Made by a program: the position numbers and the translations under genes. Shown here piece by piece: positions 32,973-43,849 of a stretch of 64,000 nucleotides of DNA. Position 1 is the stretch's first letter. Each line of letters starts with the position of its first letter. The stretch is from Omphiscola glabra. Lineage: Eukaryota; Mollusca; Gastropoda; Lymnaeidae. The stretch spans positions 7,238,413 through 7,302,412 of the forward strand of contig OZ024802.1 in NCBI GenBank assembly GCA_964017045.1, given 5' to 3'. The notes below the pieces were generated by a model. That model searched no databases and was not told where the DNA came from. It saw only the letters and a list, made by a program, of their open reading frames with translations.

Positions 32973-33441
32973 CCAGCCCAAATAGTCACAAATTTAAGAA
33001 AAATATTATGAAACTTCGTCTTTTACATTGCTTATACTAAAATTACTTAAAAATAATCTGACATCAACAGTGTGCCGAGATGTGACATTAGCAGTGTACT
33101 GAGATGTTCAATGACATGCTACAATGACATATGCTACAATGCCATATGCCACAGGGACCTATTAATATGTAACAATGAGAAATGTGATGACCTGCAGTTC
33201 TATCAATGTAACAAAATAACTTTTACTGCAATGGAAAACACATGTCTAACTTACCTCGTCCTCCTACTCTTTTAAATAATCCGGAACTCAAGTAATCCAT
33301 TAAATGAATAAATACACACTCAAAAAAAAAATAATAATGAATTGCATGACCTCTTACTGAAAATATTATCCTTGACAGATGTTACTTGAAAAGATATTGT
33401 GCTTGTTGCTAGAACTTACTAAGCTAGACCACGTGACTTAC

Positions 33442-33486
33442 CTGCTACAGCGTTCCTAGAGGAAGACTAAAACTTCCTAAAGAAAT
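33442..33486 (-). other. Candidate non-coding 5'UTR exon
   Basis: This 45-nt stretch lies between a good acceptor (ttttcttgtccaacag) and a strong CAG|gtaagt donor on the troponin I strand, with no ATG inside. It could be the leader exon spliced to the acceptor at 25242. An E-box (CACCTG, about 33696-33701) and a TTTAAAAG box lie just upstream, so an alternative promoter here is also possible. No transcript evidence is available. Confidence 0.45.
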
Positions 33487-34014
33487 CTGTTGGACAAGAA
33501 AACTATTTCGGTTGAGGACTTTTTTTTTATTTGCGTAGAGTCGGACGGCACAGAATTGTTGCTCACCCACGCAAGCACAGGCACGCTATCAACTCACACA
33601 CACGCACAGTTTACCCAGTGGCACTAGGCCGATCTTTACCTATGGCCGAGTGCTGAGTGCTCACCGGCTCGCGGTAATATGGCTGCTCTTTTAAACAGGT
33701 GATCTTTGATAAACAGAGGCGTTTCTTACAGAAGTGGGGGGTGGGGTCCATCCACGGTGGTAAGTATGCACCAGTGGCATAATATTACGGGGTGGGTGCA
33801 GAATTGGGTCAACTCAGATGCCATTGAGAAGGGGTCTTATAGCAAATACGTCGCTAAAATGTTTGATTTATGGGTTCCTTACGTTTTTGTCTCATGAATT
33901 ACATAAGCCAGAACCAGTTTATCATTATCCACAATTTTGAAGAGCTTATTTATAGCTATGATATTAAGTAAATCTTCACAAAAGAGGTATACATTTAATA
34001 AGGACCAGGACATG

Positions 34015-34445
34015 TACACGATAGAGATAAATGTAATAATTACCAGGCTCTGGACAATATATTAAGTAAATGTAATAATGACCAGTCTGTGGACACGATG
34101 GATGTAAATGTAATAATGACCAGTCTGTGGACACGATGGATGTAAATGTAATAATGACCAGTCTGTGGACACGATGGATGTAAATGTAATAATGACCAGT
34201 CTATGGACACGATGGATGTAAATGTAATAATGACCAGTCTATGGACACGATGGATGTAAATGTAATAATGACCAGTCTGTGGATACGATGGATGTAAATG
34301 TAATAATTACCAGTCTATGGACACGATGGATATAAATATAATAATGACCAGTCTATGCACACGATGGATGTAAATGTAGTCATGACCAGGCTATAGACAC
34401 GATGGATGTAAATGTAATAATGACCAGTCTATAGACGCGATGTTA
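34015..34445. repeat. About 38-bp minisatellite, 11 units
   Basis: Units of gaccagtctatggacacgat plus ggatgtaaatgtaataat, with degenerate outer copies. It lies upstream of the candidate exon at 33442-33486; 34446-35880 has no feature I can name. Confidence 0.92.
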
Positions 34446-35945
34446 AGTAAATGTACAGATGAACAGGCCAAGCTCTCGTTTATATATATCAATGTTTTAC
34501 TTTTCTTTAAGGGGATGAACACTTTCTATTGTTTTACAATTGCTGTAAAACTCACTCAGTAAACATATATCTAACCTCATTTAACTCGTGAACAAATTCT
34601 TTTTTTAGCACATGTACATCGACATATTCTGTACAAATGTGTCTTTTTGTGCTGAAAAACTGGTTTAAGTTCAATGTTGGAGAACTGGATTGTCTTCGGT
34701 AGACTTGACATTTGGAATCTTTGCATTCATCTTTGGTGACGTCATGCCTGTCTGGAAACGTCTATAAATAAAATGGATCACCCGCAGAGAAAAAGTGGGG
34801 CACCACACTAACACCATGGTGATCACTATTAACTAATCTTTACACAAAAACTGAAGTCACAATTTTAGGAGTTTGTATACTGCAAACAACTCAAATAGTG
34901 TTTGACTCTCTTGTATGGCAGTTGTCGAGAGCCGAACGATGATATGTGGAGTCATAAGTTCTGACAAAAAAAAACAACTTTGTAGCGTGTCATATATTGG
35001 TCCTTTGATTTGAACATTTGATCTCTTGGGGCCGGAGTCGTGGGCATGGTTTCTCTAGAAGTCTACAAACTCCGGTAACTGTTATTTCGCCTAAGTTGTT
35101 GTCATTCCTGTCAGCATTCTATTCATGATCCTACGAATTGCTTTGTAAAATTTTAAAACTTTCTCGCACTAAACCTAACTTTGAAAAGAAAAAATATTTT
35201 TTTAAAATTATTCTTCTGAATACCTTTAAAGCCGATAATAGAAAAAGCAATTTTAAGGTAATTTTTATCCTCTTTTGCTGTTGGGCTGTTCTTTGTGTGT
35301 CTAACCACGTCTGCATTGAAGTGCTTGTGATTCATATTCCGAAGTTGAATTTCATTGTTTGAAACAATAATGGCTGGACCTGGTTGAATCTTTCATCATA
35401 AGAAACAGAAACATCTAGACACTAACTTTTCTCTCAAGTCTTATCTCTTGTCTTTAACTGGAGAACGACACCCCAAAGGTATCTCTCCCCCCCCCACCCC
35501 ATTGTTCTATTCTCTCAATGTATGCTGACTCTTTAACATCAAACTGTGTTTGAATGTCCATGGCGTCTCCACCACCACCACCCCGTCCCTTGTAGCGCAC
35601 CCCTCACGTTGGCACCCATCCAGGAAGTGTGGTCCTCCAGGTTCTTGTGTGCATACCGTAACCCTTTCACCTTGGCGTGATCTTGGATTCAGGAGATGCC
35701 ACAGCGGCACACCTGGCTGGCCTATTCGTACCTGAGCTATACTGTAAGACACTTTCAAATATGTATGCAGCAGATATCCTCCAGTTTTCACTGTTCCAGT
35801 TATGTTGTTTTCTTCTACTTGCCAGATGGCCTACAAAATCTAGAACGGGTTTTGCAAGACCTCCGGCATTAACTTCGGGCCAGTAATTCTCAAACTAGCC
35901 AGTGAGCGGTACCGGCAGCAGTGAACAACATTAAATAAGAGAGCA

Positions 35946-36043
35946 CTAGTTGCGCACCATCACTCTGAGCAACATAATTGTTCACTAGTTGCGCACCATC
36001 ACTCTGAGCACCATAATTGTTCACTAGTTGCGCACCATCACTT
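35946..36043. repeat. 39-bp tandem repeat, 2.5 units
   Basis: Copies of actagttgcgcaccatcact plus ctgagca(a/c)cataattgttc run directly into a partial SPIN element. Confidence 0.9.
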
Positions 36044-36116
36044 TGTGGTTGGGGGTCGCCACACCATGAGGAACTGTATTAAGGGGACACGGCATAAGAA
36101 AGGTTGAGCACCACTG
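36041..36116. mobile_element. 3' fragment of a SPIN hAT element
   Basis: The sequence gtggttgggggtcgcc, then caccatgaggaactgtatta and ggttgagcaccactg, matches the right end of the SPIN copy at 55731-55926 with several differences. It is followed by ttttagac, the kind of TTTAGA target SPIN elements use. The left half is replaced by unrelated tandem repeats. Confidence 0.72.
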
Positions 36117-36851
36117 TTTTAGACCAACACAGATACATCCAATAGGTTTTTTCGTTACGGTAGGTAAAGATGTTGCTTTCTGTCACACGTCAGAGTCAGT
36201 TCTCAAATTCTCACAACGAAATGTCTCCACCGGAAGCTGACGTAAATAATCCATACGTCGACTTTTTTTCTGTCTTAGACCCCAATAATCGTATAACTAA
36301 GGTGACATCATTCTAACACAGTGTTTGACTCATTCTCCAGTCTATTTGTTTACACATTAGCAATACTCAATAATTTGAATAATAATACTACTAATTTCAC
36401 TCATTTGTATTTTCCATTCTAACTTTTTACATTAACCGAAGCGGGATTAACTACGTGCAAAATATATTTTAAAAAATAGCATTGGATCTTCTAAGAGAAT
36501 AATTTCTTTTCGTTCGCGAATTTGCAATACTTACTATTATTTTAGCATCTTTAACTGAATGGGAGATGCGTGAGCGCATTTCTTCTTCTTTTTTCTCTCC
36601 ATTCCTGTTCTATTATAAACATAAAAAAATTTAAGCTTTCCATTTCATAAACACATTTCACCGCCTCAACATAAAAATGTTCACCTTCTGTTTTTGTCGT
36701 CTTACGGTAAATAGACTTGCCAGCTAGTAGCTATAAATCAGACCTCCCCTTTTTGAGAGCTAAATTATACTTGAATTTCATCATCCCCTTTCTCCCCCCC
36801 CCACCCCCTTCTAAGTGTTACGTATATTAGTTGTTTGATGACTTTTTATTC

Positions 36852-37038
36852 CAGAGTCGTAGTTGGGGAGGCAGGGGGGCATATGTCCCTGGGTGCCAGA
36901 CTAGTTAGGGACGCCTAAATGTGCTCTGATATTATTTTATTGATGAAAATACTGGGTTTGAGAGTTGAAAAAAAAGAAAGGTAGGCACTTTGAAATGAAT
37001 CTTGTCCCCGGGCGTCAAACACTCTAGCTACGCCTCTG
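36852..37038. mobile_element. hAT-type MITE, CAGAGGCGTAGC family, copy 1
   Basis: Ends CAGAGTCGTAGTTGG and CTAGCTACGCCTCTG. The flanking 8-mers ttttattc and tttgattc differ at one base. The interior (ggcgcc-like block, A-rich middle) matches the copies near 48299 and 50415. Confidence 0.75.
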
Positions 37039-38218
37039 TTTGATTCTTTATTTTTTTCTGATATTGTCTGTCAAACAATTCTGCATTTCGTCTGCCAACG
37101 ACCTCATATTAAAAAAAAGAGCAAGGCATCTACAGAATATCTAGCTGACCCTACATGACATCTAGTACAACCTACATGGCATCTAGTAGAACCTGCATGA
37201 CTTCGAGTGGCATACCTGACATATAGTCTTATATTTTGATTTTGAATATCCTGAAAAATTTGCAAAACGCATCAGTATCTCAACCGTCAAAGACATATAC
37301 TTTTTCGACCACTTTTAAAGTTAAAATTAAGTTCATATAGCCACGTAAAGAAGAAATGCAGAAAGATTGGGTGCAAATGAATAGACTTCAGAGATGGTAC
37401 AGTAGAAATATTCTATAAATTTATCAGATTGATTTTATCTAGCGAAAGCCAGACATTCAGAGAGAGATCATTGGAGCCTTATTTTGTCTACTTCGCTTGT
37501 GCTCGAGGGCCTCCGTCCACATTCGTAAAGTCTTCCTGTTTACAATGTGTTCCTTTACTTCGTCCAATAAAAAAAAATAATGTAATCGAACATTTGCGTT
37601 TCGAAATATTTTCTTTGACGGTAATGTCAATAAGATTATTTCCATACCATGTACCGCTAGTCAGTGATTTCGATAACATTATTTCCATACCTTGTACAGC
37701 TAAACGATATATTTTAATGAATTTTGATTTACTTTCCCCCTTCCCCCCCCCCCCCCCACACTCTCCATGTTCAATCTACACGAGACTATTTGATTACTTC
37801 TGGATCCTTACTCCCACCGCCCCCCCCCCTTTTTTTCCCCCCATCAGAAATTATATTAAGTTAAGCACATCGTACTCGTGCGAATCTCTCCTATTTTCTG
37901 TTGGGAATCCTATTTTCCACCACCTCCCACCCATACCCCCTTTTTGCTCTAAAGCAAACTGAAAGAACACTTTCTATGACAGATTAAACGTTTTTTCACA
38001 CGATGTAATTTAGATAAATCTAAGATCTTAGCTTCATGCGACCACTTGGAGTTTTTTTATTTCAATAAAAGCTAAGAGTTGGTTTTTTTTATCATCTAAA
38101 AAGGATGCGGAAAGTACATGCGAAAAAATGGTTCTGTGGAGAATGTTCTAGAGTGTTCTTTACAGAGTATTGGGCGAGGAAATAAAACAGTTCAGGCCAG
38201 ACACCGTTGGAGGTACGG

Positions 38219-38310
38219 CAGGGGTCAGCAACCTTTTTTTTTTTTTGAATCAACAGCTAACTATTTTGTACATTATCTACTAAGAAAATAGTTAAGGAGC
38301 TGCAAGCAGG
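38219..38310. mobile_element. hAT terminal remnant
   Basis: CAGGGGTCAGCAACCTTTTT at 38219 is a typical hAT left terminus and is followed by the usual aaggagctgcaag block. No matching right end was found, so only a remnant is claimed. Confidence 0.5.
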
Positions 38311-38524
38311 AACGGTTTGTGAGAGTGAATGTGCCTATGCCACCTGGAGAAAGATTGTACTTATAATGCTATAGGTTAATTTAGTAACTACAATAGACCA
38401 AATATTAGAAGTAATATCATTTATTCACTCAACATGTTCTTATAGTCAAAACGTGGCAGTCGTGCTAGAGGAACTTATGAAATATAAAATATAATAAAGT
38501 TTCGCCTCCTGTATGTGCCAATAG

Positions 38525-38965
38525 AACGCGATATTGAAAATAGAACAAAATATTAACAATAGACTAAGATATTGACAGTAGAAAAAAATATTGACAATAG
38601 ACTTTATATAAGATATTTACAATAGAATAAGATATTGACAATTGAACAATGTATTGACAATAAACGACGATATTGACATTTGACCAAGATATTTACAATA
38701 GACAAAGATATTTACAATAGAACAAAATATTGACAATGAACTAAGATATTGACAATAGAACGCGATATTGACTATAGAACAAAATATTGACAATAGATTG
38801 AGATTTTGACAATGGGCCAAGATATTTACAATAGACCAAGATATGGACAATAGACCAAGGTATTTACAATATACCAAGATATTTACAATAGACCAAAATA
38901 TTTACAATAGACCAAGATATGGACTATAGAACCTGCTCTTGACAATGGAGCAAAATATTGACAAT
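38525..38965. repeat. About 18-20-bp degenerate array
   Basis: Roughly 22 copies of gatattgacaatagaacaaa type with many point changes. The stretch 37039-38218 before it holds C tracts and AT-rich sequence but no gene. Confidence 0.88.
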
Positions 38966-39442
38966 CGAACAGTTAGTTAAGCAGAACATCTCATACAATC
39001 GGTTGAGCACCAAGTTCAATCAGCACTTAAAAGAACTTTCAAGTTTTCACTGTAGATAAGTGAATAAGTTTACACTGTAGATAAGTGAATAGGTTTCACT
39101 CTAGTTAATTCAATCCTCAACTCGGCGCCCTCATAATGTACACAGAAAAGCATCGCGCGCGTTGCTATAAATAACTCTACCTGGGTCAGGTTGGGATAAG
39201 ATATAAAAGTATTTCTGGTGAAAACACGCCAGAAACGGACGGATTGGCAAACAGATAGATTGGCAAACAGATAGATTGGCAAACAGATAGATTGATAGGC
39301 TGATTGAGAAGGAGAAAACTCGAAGTGCCGGTAATTGTTAAGGATGGATTCTCACTAGAAGTAAAATGGTGAGATGATCGTAGGTCTCAAAACTGGATCG
39401 ATGGGATAATTTAGGTAGGAACATACCACAATATATGTTGGG

Positions 39443-39710
39443 AAGGTAAATATCTATAGGAGGTATTGAAGGTAAATATCTATAGGAGGTATTGAAGGTA
39501 AATATCTATAGGAGGTATTGAAGGTAAATATCTATAGGAGGTATTGAAGGTAAATATCTATAGGACGTATTGAAGGTAAATATCTATAGGAGGTATTGAA
39601 GGTAAATATCTATAGGAGGTATTGAAGGTAAATATCTATAGGAGGTATTGAAGGTAAATACCTATAGGAGGTATTGAAGGTCAATATCTATAGGACGTAT
39701 TGAAGGATAA
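39443..39710. repeat. About 26-bp minisatellite, 10 units
   Basis: Near-identical units of ggtaaatatctataggaggt plus attgaa. Confidence 0.95.
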
Positions 39711-39940
39711 ATCGTACGTTGTTTCTTGATCAAAGAGAAAATAGTCGTAATAAATAGTCCTAATAAGTAATTGTTAGAGGCAATGGGTCAGAAAGAGGGG
39801 ATATTTTTTTAAAAGTGTCTTTGTGTGTGGGGTGGGGTGGGTGGGTGAGGGTAAAGTGTTAAATTTAGTACATTCGTCTGATTGGCTGAAGCAAAAATGA
39901 AATTGATGATTCAGATAAAGGAAAAAATGACATTATGTTT

Positions 39941-41895
39941 CTTCTTCTTCTTCTTATGCCTTTTTACCCCGTCTGGGGCATAGGCCGTCCACAAGAATTT
40001 TCCACTCATCCCGGTCCTGTGCTTTCCTTTCCAATTGCTTCCAGTTGTATCCCATATTTTGCGTGTCTGTCTCTAGTTCACGTCTCCATGTATTCTTAGG
40101 TCTTCCTCTCTTTCTTTTTCCCTGTGGATTCCATGTTAGACATTGTCTGGTGGTGCTATCTGGGGGTTTTCTCAGAGTATGCCCAATCCACCTCCATCTT
40201 TTCTTTATGATGTCTTCATCAACGGGCACCTGGTATGTCCTTTCTAATAGATCTTTGTTGGTGATGGTATTTGGCCATTTGATGTTAAGGATCTTTCTAA
40301 GGCATGTGTTTATGAATGTCTGCACTTTCTGTGTAATGCTCGCTGATGTTTTCCACGTTTCTGCTCCATAAAGTAGGACTGTTTTGACATTTGTATTAAA
40401 GATTCTGACTTTGGTTTGAAGTTTCAGCTGCTTCGACTCCCATATTTTCTTTAATAACACAAATGCTGATCTAGCTTTTCCAATTCTAGACCTCACGTCT
40501 GCGTCGGATCCGCCGTTTGTGTCTATGGTGCTGCCTAAGTAATTGAAGGACTCCACTTCTTCCAGTGCCTTTCCTTCCAGACAGATATGCTCTTGGTTGG
40601 ATGAGTTCACCTTCATGATTTTCGTCTTGCTTTTATTTATATTAAGTCCGAGCTGTGATGAAAAGGTGGCTACATCTTTTGTTTTTTCCTGCATTTGTTG
40701 CTGGTTGTGGGACAGAAGTGCAATGTCATCTGCAAAGTCTAGGTCATTCAGTTGTTCCCAGAGTGTCCACTGTATCCCATTCCTTTTTGTGTCTGTGGAT
40801 TTTTTCATTATCCAGTCAATGGCAAGGATGAATAGAAATGGGGACAAGAGGCATCCTTGTCTGACTCCTGTTTCGACTGTAAAGGCATCTGTGAGTCTAC
40901 CTTCGTGGACCACCCTGCATGTCATTTCTTCATAAGAGCTCTGAATAATCCTGACTAATTTCCCTGGTACTCCATAGTGCCGAAGAAGTTTCCACAATGT
41001 TTGTCGGTCCAGGCTATCAAAGGCCTTTTCGTAGTCTATAAAATTTATGTATAAAGGGGAGTTCCATTCGATGGATTGTTCTACAATGATTCTCAGTGCT
41101 GCAATTTGATCTGTGCATGATCTGTTTTGGCGGAATCCAGCCTGTTGATCTCGTAGCTGCATGTCGACCTGGTCTTTCATTCTATTCAAAATAATTCTGT
41201 TAAAGACCTTTCCTGGTATGGACAGCAGTGTGATTCCTCTGTAATTTGCACAATTGCTGAGATCCCCTTTCTTTGGTATCTTGATGAGGTATCCTTCTTT
41301 CCAATCTTTTGGAACTCTCTCTTCTTCCCAGATCTTTTCAAACAGAGGGTGCAGCATATTGACTATTGTATTTATATCAGCTCTCATCATCTCTGCTGTG
41401 ATGTTGTCCGGTCCCGGTGCTTTCCCTAATTTGAGCTGCTTGATGGCCAGAGCTATTTCTTCCCTATTTGGGGCGCTTTCTTCTATTTGTAAGTCTTCAT
41501 TTGCTGGTTGTATGTCTGGTGTGTCTGTGGGTGGGGGTCTGTTTAATAGTTCTTTAAAGTATTCCACCCATCTTTTTTGTTGCTCTTTCCTTTCTGTTAT
41601 TGATCTACCTTCTCTATCTTTGACAGGTCTCTCCGGCCTTTTGTATCGCCCTGACAGCTTTCTTGTTATATCGTACAGCTCTCTCAGGTTGCCCTTCTTG
41701 GCTGCTTCTTCTGCTGTTGATGCTAGGCCATCTATGTAGGCATTCTTATCTTTTTTTATGCTGTTTTTTACTTTTTGGTTTGCTTCTTTATATTTCTCTT
41801 GCGCTTTTGTTTTCTCCGCCCTGGTGCGGCTGCTGTTAACTAAACTTTTCATTTCTTTTCTCTCTTTTATTTTTTGCAGTGTGTTGATTGAGAGC
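39941..41895 (-). mobile_element. 5'-truncated LINE insertion with 12-bp target duplication
   Basis: The element lies on the minus strand between two perfect copies of gacattatgttt (39929-39940 and 41896-41907). Its 3' end is a (GAA)n tail immediately after the stop codon. The endonuclease-encoding 5' part is missing, as expected when reverse transcription stops early. The perfect duplication and uninterrupted frame point to a recent insertion. Confidence 0.92.
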
Positions 41896-41900
41896 GACAT
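39954..41900 (-). CDS. LINE reverse transcriptase, truncated ORF2-type protein, 648 codons
   Basis: Non-LTR reverse transcriptase that would copy element RNA at a nicked target. Visible blocks: WKEGYLIKIPKKGD (about 200-213), QAGFRQNRSCTDQI (253-266), motif A YINFIDYEKAFDSLDR (284-299), motif B GVRQGCLLSP (345-354), catalytic FADD (389-392), NINKSKTKIM (420-429) and FNYLGSTID (452-460). The C-terminus has RWIGHTLRKP and WNPQGKRKRGRPKNTWRREL. The N-terminal apurinic-type endonuclease is absent. The frame has no stop. Its apparent start codon (41900-41898) lies in the duplicated target, not the element, so translation from it would be accidental. Clade (RTE-like or another) not assigned. Confidence 0.92.
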   Translation of the reverse strand: MSLSINTLQKIKERKEMKSLVNSSRTRAEKTKAQEKYKEANQKVKNSIKKDKNAYIDGLASTAEEAAKKGNLRELYDITRKLSGRYKRPERPVKDREGRSITERKEQQKRWVEYFKELLNRPPPTDTPDIQPANEDLQIEESAPNREEIALAIKQLKLGKAPGPDNITAEMMRADINTIVNMLHPLFEKIWEEERVPKDWKEGYLIKIPKKGDLSNCANYRGITLLSIPGKVFNRIILNRMKDQVDMQLRDQQAGFRQNRSCTDQIAALRIIVEQSIEWNSPLYINFIDYEKAFDSLDRQTLWKLLRHYGVPGKLVRIIQSSYEEMTCRVVHEGRLTDAFTVETGVRQGCLLSPFLFILAIDWIMKKSTDTKRNGIQWTLWEQLNDLDFADDIALLSHNQQQMQEKTKDVATFSSQLGLNINKSKTKIMKVNSSNQEHICLEGKALEEVESFNYLGSTIDTNGGSDADVRSRIGKARSAFVLLKKIWESKQLKLQTKVRIFNTNVKTVLLYGAETWKTSASITQKVQTFINTCLRKILNIKWPNTITNKDLLERTYQVPVDEDIIKKRWRWIGHTLRKPPDSTTRQCLTWNPQGKRKRGRPKNTWRRELETDTQNMGYNWKQLERKAQDRDEWKILVDGLCPRRGKKA

Positions 41901-42120
41901 TATGTTTAGAGCATGTTTTTGTTTAAGATTGTGACACTATAGGTCATAAAACTGAAGGTCCCATGTAAGTCATAAAATATTTCCGAATACCTTGAAACTA
42001 CTGAAAGATGTTCATCTTGTATCCTACCTCTATAATATGTTTTGAATTTTGTCGTAAAAGTACTTTTAATTTTACATTATATATTTTCTATTATTTTAAT
42101 TTTTTTTTAAACACACGCTT

Positions 42121-42142
42121 ACACGCATGCACACACACATAT

Positions 42143-42195
<53 letters not shown>

Positions 42196-42256
42196 TAATT
42201 TTTTTAAAATTCATTTTTATATTTTTTTTTATATTTGGGGGGGGGGGGGGGGAGGG
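42121..42256. repeat. (CA)n-(TA)n microsatellite and G tract
   Basis: CA dinucleotides pass into about 20 TA dinucleotides, then an AT-rich segment and a G run at 42238-42252. The rest of 41908-43390 shows GT-rich patches (42785-42975) and no gene. Confidence 0.9.
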
Positions 42257-43391
42257 GGGAATATGGAGAACGAACTAGGATAGCATTTCTTGTTACAATC
42301 TGAAAGTACTTAACATATTCCTAACATACCTTTCATATTTCTCGCTGCTTTTAGAAAGTTACCTCTACACATTGTTTATTTTTCAAATTTTTAAATTATT
42401 GTAGACTTTATTTTTAGTTTTTAAATGTGAGAGAACTCTCCACCTTGTCCCCGCTAGATTCTAACACCTTCTCTGATTTGATTCTATGTGAACGTAACGC
42501 TGCTAATATCTAGTAATATTGACATCAAATTTACGTTAATTACCGCCCTTTAATACCACAGTCAGTGTTAAACTCGCCTGAACGGAGTTGCTTCACTCAG
42601 CAATATTGTTAACCATGGCAACGCCCCCATGTTGTTTCCATTAAGGTGGAGACTACTGTAAACCTGTTCTTAATTTCGCGTGACGTCAGCTGGTTGTCTT
42701 CCCAATTTTTGCTCGGCTGAAGCCTCTTGAGTTCCTCATTTTATTTTTTGAAAGGTGGGTTTAAGGGGGCGCGGGGGTTGGGGGTGGGGGTGGGTGTGTG
42801 CGGGGTGGGGTGGGGCGGTGTTGAGCCTAAGTTTACAACTGTTTAGGAGTTCATAAATATTATAATGTTCAGAAAGTTGATAGCAGAAGATTCCCGGAGA
42901 AGGGAAAGATGGATTGTTAAAGTTGTTTGTGTGTGTGTGAGAGTGTGTGTGTGTGTGAGTGTGTGTGTGTGTGGCTAAAAGGGAGAGCGTGGGGTTGGTG
43001 TATTTCGTTTTTAGTGTGGACAAAAGTAAAACAGGCTCCTGGTAATCAGAACCATCGCGTGGGCCCTGTAACCTCTGTAACCCCATGTAACCCCTGTAAC
43101 CCCTGCGGTTGAACGGGGTCGCGGATATTTAAGGGGCCCAAAGTTGTAATGTGCGGAAAAAGACGAGTAAACTATTACTTTTAATTGCAGGGGGGAGCAG
43201 TGGGAACAAATCATAAAACTGTCAGTGGGTCTCTGAAACGGATGTGATGGATCTGCTGGATAGAAATGGCAACACTGGCCAAAAAAAGCCTCCAGTGCAT
43301 TCGAGAGAACAAAGTGTTACTATTGGTCTACTCAATGTAGCAGCCATTATAGACTCTGGTTGAGTCGCCCATATGCGCCCGGGTTTTGGGG

Positions 43392-43527
43392 CGGATGTAT
43401 GAAAGGGGAAATGACGTGATGTATAACAGTTGTCACACCAGGGACTCCTGTGATTGTGGTGGATGTATGAAAGGGGAAATGACGTGATGTATAACAGTTG
43501 TCACACCAGGGACTCCCGTGATTGCGG
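43392..43527. repeat. 68-bp tandem duplication
   Basis: Two nearly identical copies containing ggatgtatgaaaggggaaat and gttgtcacaccagggactcc lie just outside the left end of the decayed hAT transposon. Confidence 0.9.
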
Positions 43528-43849
43528 TAGCACTAAAAAAGACATTTGGTACCCACCATCTCCACCAGTGTTTCCCAACCTTTTTTGTGGCATGCCCCAC
43601 CTAAGCCTTTCTAAAATTTTTATGACCCCCATGTATCATATAAATAATTTTTAATATTAAAAAATAGGGTTGTTCACTGAAGAAACTTAAATAATAGGTT
43701 TCAGTAAGAAATCTTTAGGAAATTGGTGAGGAAACATAGTAAGTAAATTTTCAAAACATAAATGGAGAAATGAAATTTAAGTACAAAATAATTTAATTAA
43801 AGATTTTTCTATAATATTTTAATTATTAGTAATTACTTATTATTTAAAT

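Noticed and set aside
33255..33268. Tiny minus-strand exon candidate before a gtaagt at 33249-33254
   Set aside because: The donor is good, but the upstream AG lacks a pyrimidine tract and a 14-nt exon is unlikely without transcript support.
33706..33897. Possible further MITE starting cagaggcgt near 33712
   Set aside because: Only the first nine bases match the CAGAGGCGTAGC family; interior and far end do not.
40045..41739. Plus-strand open frames of 108-161 codons
   Set aside because: They are antisense shadows of the LINE reverse transcriptase.
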